Below are positions 1 through 5,120 of a stretch of 9,128 nt of DNA, piece after piece. Position numbers and translations under genes: made by a program. The stretch is from CAZIPZ01 sp964541075 (GTDB taxonomy: Bacteria; Acidobacteriota; Terriglobia; 20CM-2-55-15): NCBI GenBank assembly GCA_964541075.1, contig CAZIPZ010000168.1, positions 1 to 9,128 on the forward strand, in the 5' to 3' direction. Each line of letters opens with the position of its first letter. Position 1 is the first letter of the stretch. The notes below the pieces were generated by a model, which made no database searches, was not told the origin of the DNA, and saw nothing but the letters and a program-made list of their open reading frames with translations.

Positions 1-588
1 GGGGATGTTGTAACCCTTGGCAGTCGCTGTCACAAGGTCGTAAAAAACGTCATTGTACGGTCTGTCCGCCTTCAGCCATTCCTTTGTCCACTGATGATAC
101 GACTGGTCCTGTGTCCGAAATAGGTCCCCCCAGAACCAGGCCCACTGATCAGCAAATGCGTCTGTGCCAATCAGTGAATCGACGAGGGCTTCTCTTTTTT
201 GCGGATCGCTGTTCGCCAGAAACTCCCTTACAACTTGCGGAGAAGGCAGCAAGCCCGTAGCGTCGATGTAAGCGCGCCTGATGAATTCTTCGTCACTAGC
301 TAACGGAGCGTGTGGAATGTGGTCCTTCTCGATCCGCCCAAAAATGTGATCGTCAATGAAGTTCTTACGAGCGATCTTCCCGGTCGTAGCCGCTTGTGGG
401 AGGGCATCAGCAACGGCGGCAGTGAATCTTCCGGCTTGGACTCCTTTGTCCTGCTGCGCGCTGAACAGACCGTCGTGAGCTTTCTCAAAGCGATCGTCCA
501 TGACAACGGGCTTATCTTTTTGTGCCGCCACAACGAGGCTTAACCCCAACATGCTGACTGCCATAACGGCAAGTTTCCACTGTCGCAT
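1..588 (-). CDS. Exported DUF1549 (PSCyt2-like) domain protein, N-terminal part, truncated by window edge
   Basis: The minus strand is open from an ATG at 588-586 to base 1, giving 196 residues without a stop, so the C-terminus lies outside the window. The start is fixed by a strong Shine-Dalgarno (GGAGGAG, 599-593) ending 4 nt before the ATG. Residues 1-22 form a signal peptide: a basic MRQWK end, a hydrophobic core, and a likely cut near VVAA/QKDK. From about residue 75 the protein matches the start of the DUF1549 family. The signature is a FIDDHIFGRIEK stretch, then RRAYIDATGLLPSPQVV (about 104-120), a KREALVDSLI helix (131-140) and a Trp-rich WAWFWGDLFR segment (149-158). Full-length family members are much longer and often carry DUF1553 downstream. 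Their biochemical role is not established; they occur in Planctomycetota and Acidobacteriota as exported proteins, sometimes fused to cytochrome-like domains. No CXXCH haem motif is visible in this part. The gene is divergent from the binding protein operon. Confidence 0.85.
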   Translation of the reverse strand, partial: MRQWKLAVMAVSMLGLSLVVAAQKDKPVVMDDRFEKAHDGLFSAQQDKGVQAGRFTAAVADALPQAATTGKIARKNFIDDHIFGRIEKDHIPHAPLASDEEFIRRAYIDATGLLPSPQVVREFLANSDPQKREALVDSLIGTDAFADQWAWFWGDLFRTQDQSYHQWTKEWLKADRPYNDVFYDLVTATAKGYNIP

Positions 589-592
589 CGTT

Positions 593-599
593 CTCCTCC
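593..599 (-). promoter_or_regulatory. Shine-Dalgarno of the DUF1549 gene
   Basis: GGAGGAG reads on the minus strand, with the core GGAGG 6 nt from the ATG at 588. It fixes the start of a gene whose other end is outside the window. Confidence 0.8.
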
Positions 600-603
600 G
601 CTC

Positions 604-623
604 CGACTGAAATCGACTGAAAT
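604..623. repeat. Perfect tandem repeat, CGACTGAAAT x2 (candidate operator)
   Basis: Two identical 10-bp units, CGACTGAAAT at 604-613 and 614-623, lie head to tail directly upstream of the Shine-Dalgarno of the minus-strand DUF1549 gene. Ten-bp phasing places both units on the same face of the DNA helix. This is the usual arrangement of OmpR/PhoB-type response regulator sites, and such a regulator is encoded 2.9 kb downstream. The repeat is seen directly; its role as a binding site is inference. It could also be chance or a simple duplication. Confidence 0.5.
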
Positions 624-640
624 GTTAGTGCCAGTCTCGT

Positions 641-693
641 TCGGACTTGAAAGGTTGGCAACAAGTCAATTGTCAAACTTTGTAACAGTCCGA
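641..693. repeat. Inverted repeat TCGGACT / AGTCCGA in the divergent intergenic region
   Basis: A perfect 7-bp inverted pair, TCGGACT at 641-647 and AGTCCGA at 687-693, is separated by 39 bp of AT-richer sequence. It lies between the divergent DUF1549 gene and the binding protein operon. The arms share a GACT core with the tandem repeat at 604-623. A TTGACA hexamer resembling a -35 element reads on the minus strand at 676-671 between the arms, but no acceptable -10 lies at 16-18 bp. A regulatory role is possible but unproven. Confidence 0.35.
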
Positions 694-778
694 CAACATC
701 TCGTGGGGAAGCCGAAACCCTTTGTGGGTCACCACTCGCTGTGTTAAAAGATGCATCATTTATCCCTGCAAAAGTATC

Positions 779-784
779 GGAGGG
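779..784 (+). promoter_or_regulatory. Shine-Dalgarno deciding the TAXI gene start
   Basis: GGAGGG ends 2 nt before ATG 787 and 5 nt before an in-frame TTG at 790. The upstream in-frame ATG at 751 has no comparable motif. This argues that translation begins at 787 or 790 rather than 751. The spacing to 787 is short and the spacing to 790 is better, so the exact initiator stays open. Confidence 0.55.
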
Positions 785-786
785 CA

Positions 787-1761
787 ATGTTGCACGGGCC
801 TGATCCTGCAATTCACAGAAAATCCACTTTCGCTCTATTGATACTGATTATTGGAGCGCTTTCAGAAGGTTGTCACGAGGAGCAACAATTTAACGCTGAA
901 AAGCGTGTCCGCATCGCAGCACTTTCCAGTGGTCCAGTAAGAAGCGGGCTGCTGCGAATTTATGAAAGGGGCCTTCAAGACGTCAACTTTAGTCTAGTTG
1001 AGAGCTCGGGAGGTCTCACGAACATCGAACTGGTTCAATCCGGTCAAGCCGATGTCAGCGTTGCGCAATCGAATATCGTGTACTCCGCATTTACCAAGGG
1101 CACAGAAGAAAATCGTTATCCCCATTCAAGGCTAAGAAGTATGGCCTTGCTGCAGATGTCTGCGCTGCACCTCATGCTGGATTCGGACGTCCCCTTTATT
1201 TCTCTGTCCGATCTGCGAGGAAAACGGATCGGAGTAGGCACCTTTGGCAGCAGCACTGAGATCACTGTTCGCACAGTTCTTCCTGAGCTTGGAATCGAAC
1301 TGTCGGAACTGGATCTGCAGCGAGTTCCTTTTTCAGAAATACCGCAACACATTCTCGACGGCACGCTAGACGGAGAATTCGTATTTGACAGTTATCCGAC
1401 CGAATTTGCGATGGCAGCACTGAGGCACCCTCGTGTGCGGCTTGTTCCCATTCAAGGCCCATCAGTCACGGCACTCCGGTACAGATATCCATTCTTTCGA
1501 CCTGTCGTTATTCCCGCAGGAACGTACGGTCAAGACTTTGATGTCGAAACCGTCGGTGTGCGCTCCGTGATGTTCTGTCGAGAAGGTCTCGAAGACGACA
1601 TTGTCTATCGCATGTTGAAAGTATTCTTCGAGTCCGTTCGCGAGTTAGCGAAAACCCAGTCCTCTTACCGCACGATCGCGCTCAAGGAAGCTCCTTCGAC
1701 GCCAATTCCTTTGCATCCTGGCGCTGCACGCTATTACCGTGAGCAAGAGCTACTCAAGTAA
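787..1761 (+). CDS. TAXI-family TRAP-type solute-binding protein, exported, first gene of a signalling operon
   Basis: Predicted periplasmic binding protein of the TAXI (TRAP-associated extracytoplasmic immunogenic; NMT1_3-like) family. Numbering is from ATG 787, giving 324 residues, a normal family length. Residues 11-29 look like a lipoprotein-type signal (HRKS, hydrophobic core, Cys29). The residues before the Cys (LSEG) fit the lipobox poorly because of the Glu, so lipidation is uncertain. Family hallmarks follow: SSGGLTN (73-79), QSGQADVSVAQSN (84-96), DLRGKRIGVGTFGSSTE (142-158, the ligand-loop region), DSYPTEFAMAAL (201-212) and a C-terminal PLHPGAARYYRE (308-319). TAXI proteins normally feed TRAP transporter membrane subunits, but none is encoded nearby. 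The stop lies 3 bp before a histidine kinase gene, so a role as ligand receptor for that kinase is likely by inference. The ligand cannot be read from the sequence; characterised TAXI proteins bind small organic acids. ATG 751 or TTG 790 are alternative starts. Confidence 0.88.
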   Translation: MLHGPDPAIHRKSTFALLILIIGALSEGCHEEQQFNAEKRVRIAALSSGPVRSGLLRIYERGLQDVNFSLVESSGGLTNIELVQSGQADVSVAQSNIVYSAFTKGTEENRYPHSRLRSMALLQMSALHLMLDSDVPFISLSDLRGKRIGVGTFGSSTEITVRTVLPELGIELSELDLQRVPFSEIPQHILDGTLDGEFVFDSYPTEFAMAALRHPRVRLVPIQGPSVTALRYRYPFFRPVVIPAGTYGQDFDVETVGVRSVMFCREGLEDDIVYRMLKVFFESVRELAKTQSSYRTIALKEAPSTPIPLHPGAARYYREQELLK

Positions 1762-1764
1762 TTC

Positions 1765-3534
1765 ATGTCATTGAACTTTCTGCGACGCTTATCGGGTAGG
1801 TTTCCCGGCAAAAGAAGCCCAGCCCTAAGGAGTGAAGATTCAAGGCTGGCTTCGCATTCTTATCTGACAGTCGCGGCCCTTATAGGCACAGTCTTATTCC
1901 TGGCGGCCGCGCTTGCTGGCGTCCTTGGCTCAAGGGCCACAATTGAATGGCAGAAAAACGCTGCGGCTGTAGTGGACCGCCGCGCCGACGAGGTTGTCGC
2001 ATTGCTTCTAACCGCGCTCACAAGAGACATGCGCGGCGTCCAAGAAGCTGTGCTGGTGCCGATGTCACTGCAAGATGTCGTTCTCAATCCTGCGCATGAT
2101 ATCTCGGAGATCGTCGCGCAGGCCTTCGCACGACATCCTTATCCGGAGTCGTTTTTTGTTTGGACCACCGACCCGGCCGGCAGCGAATCTGCCGCTCTGT
2201 TTAACCGCGCAGACCGAAGGCCGCCTTGGGAGACAATGAGCACCACGCAAACCACCTTTCCCGTCACTGTCGCGCACAACTCCGTCACGGCATACCGTCT
2301 CAGCAAGCTCGCCCGAAACCACGTTTCTCGACAGGACGAGTTCGCAATATTTGGCTTTGATATGGATGAAGTACCATACCAAGTAGTGGCAAAGTTGTTT
2401 TTTCTCAAAGAAGGGGCGAACCGGCGAGCAACCGCAGTTGTAGGGTTCACTGTGAACCTTTCTTGGACGAGGAATCAGTACTTCGCCGAACTTATGGAAC
2501 AGGTGGAACACATCGGAGGAGCGTCAGGCGCTACAGCCCTTTCCTTATCTGTTCTAGACGAAGCCAACACGATTGTTGCTCAGACAAGACCGGCGAGCGG
2601 CGATGGACCAGTGCGAGAGCGGCAGTTTGAACTGGCGTTTTTTGATCCGGCCACACTCTCGATCGGAGGGCCTGAAGAAGCAACAACGCCACGCTGGACG
2701 GCGCGGGTGAGCACCGCCGACGATCGGCTGCTTGGGGCCGCCAATGCCGGTGCACGCAGGACCCTAATCATGATCGTCGCTGCGAGCGCCATATCATGTG
2801 TCGGGCTTTTGTTGGCAATGCGTCTACTAAGAGCCAATTTCGAACTGATGGCCATAAAGGACGATCTCATAACCATGATGAGCCATGAGCTGAAGACTCC
2901 CTTGGCCAGCATGACATTAGCTGGAGAAGCACTAATTAAAGGACGCGCAAGCCAGACACAAATTGCCGATTACGGGAGCCTTATAGCTAAGGAGACCGCA
3001 CGCCTGAACCGCCTTGTTGAAAATTTTTTAACCTTCTCACGAGTGGCAAGCAATAAACAGAATTACAAAATGACTATCGTCGATGTGCGCGAACTTGTGG
3101 ACGAGGCGGTTGAAAGGCTTCAGCCACAGCTTCAAAAAGGCAACTTCGATGTTGTGTTCAACATGACTGAACCGGTGCCTCCAATATATTGCGACCAAGC
3201 AGCGATTGTGCATGCCTTCGAAAATGTGATTGAGAATGCGATCAAATATTCAGGAGAGTCGAAAAGGCTAGAGGTAAGTACATGTAACAAAGATGGCAAG
3301 GCCATCCTTAAGGTTCGCGATTACGGAATAGGAATTCCGTCCGACGATCTACCTTATGTGTTTAACCAGTTCTTCAGAGCAAGGAACGCGCGTTTCCATG
3401 GAAGTGGCTTGGGGCTGCGAATCGCCCGCAAGATCATTGAGGACCACAGCGGCCAGATTACGGTTGAAAGCATCGAAAATGAAGGCACCGTGGTGACTCT
3501 CTGCTTCCCGCCAGCGGCAGGAACAAGTCGATGA
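1765..3534 (+). CDS. Sensor histidine kinase with large periplasmic domain, no HAMP
   Basis: Membrane histidine kinase of 589 residues. TM1 spans about 33-55 and TM2 about 333-354, enclosing roughly 275 extracytoplasmic residues that I cannot assign to a named sensor family. TM2 leads into the HisKA helix within about 10 residues (RLLRANFELMAIKDD), leaving no room for a HAMP linker. The catalytic core is complete. The H-box SHELKTP has phosphoacceptor His374. The N-box reads NVIENA (487-492), the G1 box DYGIGIP (519-525), the F-box YVFNQFFRA (531-539) and the G2 box GSGLGL (546-551). The start lies 3 bp after the binding protein stop with no clear Shine-Dalgarno, consistent with translational coupling. 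The stop overlaps the regulator start as ATGA. It should autophosphorylate His374 and pass phosphate to the next gene product. The input is probably the TAXI protein or its ligand; this is inferred from gene order only. Confidence 0.95.
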   Translation: MSLNFLRRLSGRFPGKRSPALRSEDSRLASHSYLTVAALIGTVLFLAAALAGVLGSRATIEWQKNAAAVVDRRADEVVALLLTALTRDMRGVQEAVLVPMSLQDVVLNPAHDISEIVAQAFARHPYPESFFVWTTDPAGSESAALFNRADRRPPWETMSTTQTTFPVTVAHNSVTAYRLSKLARNHVSRQDEFAIFGFDMDEVPYQVVAKLFFLKEGANRRATAVVGFTVNLSWTRNQYFAELMEQVEHIGGASGATALSLSVLDEANTIVAQTRPASGDGPVRERQFELAFFDPATLSIGGPEEATTPRWTARVSTADDRLLGAANAGARRTLIMIVAASAISCVGLLLAMRLLRANFELMAIKDDLITMMSHELKTPLASMTLAGEALIKGRASQTQIADYGSLIAKETARLNRLVENFLTFSRVASNKQNYKMTIVDVRELVDEAVERLQPQLQKGNFDVVFNMTEPVPPIYCDQAAIVHAFENVIENAIKYSGESKRLEVSTCNKDGKAILKVRDYGIGIPSDDLPYVFNQFFRARNARFHGSGLGLRIARKIIEDHSGQITVESIENEGTVVTLCFPPAAGTSR

Positions 3535-4211
3535 AAAGACGAGTCCTTATTGTCGAAGATGATCCGTCAATCGCTCGGATGGTTAAAGACAATCTCGTTC
3601 ATGATGGGTACGAGGCGCGGTCGATCTCCGACGGAAAAAATGCAATACGCGAGATCCGCGCTTTTGTTCCCGACATTATCCTTTTAGACCTTGTATTGCC
3701 GGGCGCGGATGGTTTTGAAATATGTCGCGCCGTCAATCAGAATTCAACTCGCATACCCATTATTGTTATCAGCGCGCGAGGCAAGACAGGCGACAAAATT
3801 CGCGCCCTTGAACTTGGAGCGGATGATTACCTTACCAAGCCTTTTCGATTCGACGAACTTCTGGCGCGTATGCACGCGGTCCTGCGCCGAACTGATCCGG
3901 AAACGGAGGGCCTCTGCCTAGGTGATATACAAATCGATTTTCATAAAATGCGAGCCACGAAAGGAAAGGCTCCCTTTACACTGACGGACCGCGAATTTGA
4001 GGTCTTGCGATTACTCTTTAATAATCGGAACAGGGTCGTCACCCGTGACGAACTACTACGATGCGCATGGGGGTACAGCGAGATACCACTGACTCGAACC
4101 GTCGATCAATTCATTTCCAGGCTCCGCTCAAAAATCGAACCGGATCCCCACCATCCACGTTATCTTCACACGGTCTATGGAGACGGGTACCGCCTGACGC
4201 CAAAAGGTTGA
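3531..4211 (+). CDS. OmpR/PhoB-family response regulator (winged helix)
   Basis: A 226-residue DNA-binding response regulator, typical of the family. The receiver domain covers about 4-118: acidic pocket Glu9/Asp10, phosphoacceptor Asp53 (LLDLVLPGADG), switch Ser81, and Lys103 in the LTKPF motif. The C-terminal winged-helix domain (Trans_reg_C type) covers about 127-224. It contains FTLTDREFEVLRLL, the VVTRDELLRCAWG wing/helix region, the RTVDQFISRLRSKIE recognition helix and the VYGDGYRL terminal hairpin. ATG overlaps the kinase stop by 4 bp, and AGGAA (3519-3523) lies 7 nt upstream, so the kinase and regulator are translationally coupled and form a cognate pair. All residues needed for phosphorylation are present. 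Targets are unknown. The tandem repeat at 604-623 is a candidate site, which would allow it to act on its own operon and the divergent DUF1549 gene. The gene ends 33 bp from the convergent NTF2-like gene. Confidence 0.96.
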   Translation: MKRRVLIVEDDPSIARMVKDNLVHDGYEARSISDGKNAIREIRAFVPDIILLDLVLPGADGFEICRAVNQNSTRIPIIVISARGKTGDKIRALELGADDYLTKPFRFDELLARMHAVLRRTDPETEGLCLGDIQIDFHKMRATKGKAPFTLTDREFEVLRLLFNNRNRVVTRDELLRCAWGYSEIPLTRTVDQFISRLRSKIEPDPHHPRYLHTVYGDGYRLTPKG

Positions 4212-4244
4212 TACCGCGACCGGGCCGTTCATCGAGGCGGAACC
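4206..4244. terminator. Weak imperfect inverted repeat across the convergent gap
   Basis: GGTT (4206-4209) and CCGC (4214-4217) are mirrored by GCGG (4237-4240) and AACC (4241-4244), with a 4-nt bulge on one side and a 19-nt loop. It spans the gap between two convergent stops, where a bidirectional terminator could sit. There is no T-tract on either side and the stem is short, so this is only a possibility. Confidence 0.15.
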
Positions 4245-4829
4245 CTAGCGGAAGACCTCTGCAGTGTCGTCTTTGCTGACATACAGCGTAAGCCGTTGGA
4301 TCTTATCCTCAACAAACTGAAAAAATACAGCGCCCCGCGCCATAAATTGACGGCGAGTTTCGCGGTCTTTCCAAATTGCGGTGATCTCGACGGCGGCGGC
4401 GTCACCTCCCCACGGAGGTCGCGAGGTCAAAAATAGCTGCGTCGTCTTTTCTTGAACAGTTTGCATGTCAATGCGGTACGATGATTCAACGTATTTTGTT
4501 GCAAATTGCTGGGCCCATTTCTTGATCTGGTCCCTTCGAGTCAGCGTCACCATTCCGATTTGATCTTCCCCGGGTCCCATTAACTGCAACGCGTCAGGAC
4601 TATAAAGCTCGGCAAACCGATTCACGACTTCGTCCGTTTCCTCTTTGCCGTCCATCGATATGAACCAGCTGGTGAGTCCATTCAGCCTCAGAAACCATTC
4701 GCGAACGAGTCGTTCGACTCGCGCTGCATCCTTCTGATTGCCGTCATCCGTAGGATTTTGACTTGCCTGTGAAAAGCTCGGGTTGGTTAGAGTTAATAAG
4801 AGTATACAAACCATACTAATTTTCATCAT
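4245..4829 (-). CDS. Small exported NTF2/SnoaL-like protein
   Basis: A 194-residue protein from ATG 4829-4827. That start is chosen because AAGGAG (4840-4835) sits 5 nt upstream. An in-frame ATG at 4856 lacks such a site and would put nine residues before the signal peptide, and a second ATG follows at 4826. Residues 1-21 form a signal peptide (MMKIS, then a VCILLLTLT core, with a cut near SFSQA). The mature part resembles an NTF2-like/SnoaL-like fold. It has an N-terminal helix (DAARVERLVREWFLRLNG, about 34-51), then FAELYSPDALQLM (72-84), RRDQIKKWAQQF (98-109) and later beta strands including AAAVEITAIWKD (144-155) and FFQFVEDKIQRLTLYV (169-184). This family covers enzymes and ligand-binding proteins of many kinds, so no specific reaction can be named. 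It is convergent with the regulator gene and on the same strand as the receptor gene 291 bp upstream, so it probably has its own promoter. Confidence 0.8.
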   Translation of the reverse strand: MMKISMVCILLLTLTNPSFSQASQNPTDDGNQKDAARVERLVREWFLRLNGLTSWFISMDGKEETDEVVNRFAELYSPDALQLMGPGEDQIGMVTLTRRDQIKKWAQQFATKYVESSYRIDMQTVQEKTTQLFLTSRPPWGGDAAAVEITAIWKDRETRRQFMARGAVFFQFVEDKIQRLTLYVSKDDTAEVFR

Positions 4830-5049
4830 GAGTACTCCTTGCGAGAACAAAACCACTGAAGGAAGTTATCAAAGTCTCGGAGAAATACGAAGAATGCGCC
4901 CATGTAACGAAAGTGAAAGGAAGATCGACATTCTCGAAAATGCTGACGCCTACGACGCTGGCCCGGTTCATCGCCTCGTCAAACTATTCTAGGCGCGCTC
5001 AGCCGGAAGCAAGGTCTTCCCATTCGCCGTACCAACGAATACTAAGGAA
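4830..5049. other. Intergenic region, no supportable gene
   Basis: Together with the hairpin at 5050-5076 and the bases up to 5120, this forms a 291-bp gap between the NTF2-like gene and the receptor gene, both on the minus strand. It should hold the NTF2-like gene promoter, but I see no convincing -35/-10 pair. Short open frames on both strands (for example a 51-codon minus-strand frame at 4971-4816) resemble no known family and have weak ribosome sites. Confidence 0.5.
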
Positions 5050-5076
5050 GGCGCTGCGACCATTGGACGCAACGCC
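5050..5076 (-). terminator. Candidate terminator hairpin downstream of the TonB-dependent receptor
   Basis: GGCG-c-TGCG (5050-5058) pairs with CGCA-a-CGCC (5068-5076) around a 9-nt loop, giving eight GC-rich pairs with one mismatch. On the minus strand it lies about 45 nt after the receptor stop and is followed by a pyrimidine-rich TTCCTT rather than a clean T run. It is a plausible but imperfect intrinsic terminator. Confidence 0.35.
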
Positions 5077-5120
5077 AAATTGCTGATGCCTTAACCCGTC
5101 CCTAAAACGGTTTTCAGCGA

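Noticed and set aside
648..676. Sigma70-type promoter built on the TTGACA hexamer at 676-671 (minus strand)
   Set aside because: No hexamer resembling TATAAT lies 16-18 bp downstream, so the -35 match alone is not enough.
512..811. Minus-strand frame of 99 codons across the divergent intergenic region
   Set aside because: It overlaps the DUF1549 gene in another frame and begins inside the TAXI gene. Its sequence has no protein-like pattern.
4816..4971. 51-codon minus-strand frame upstream of and overlapping the NTF2-like start
   Set aside because: Its ribosome site (GAGG only 2 nt from ATG) is poor, it resembles no family, and its pyrimidine-rich codons simply mirror a purine-rich plus strand. 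The NTF2-like gene has its own strong ribosome site.
4783..4992. Plus-strand open frame of 69 codons across the NTF2-like start
   Set aside because: It is antisense to the signal peptide region of a well-supported gene, with no ribosome site and no recognisable protein features.
5102..5113. AAAAC/GTTTT palindrome just after the receptor stop
   Set aside because: The arms are only five AT-rich pairs around a single base, which cannot form a stable hairpin loop.
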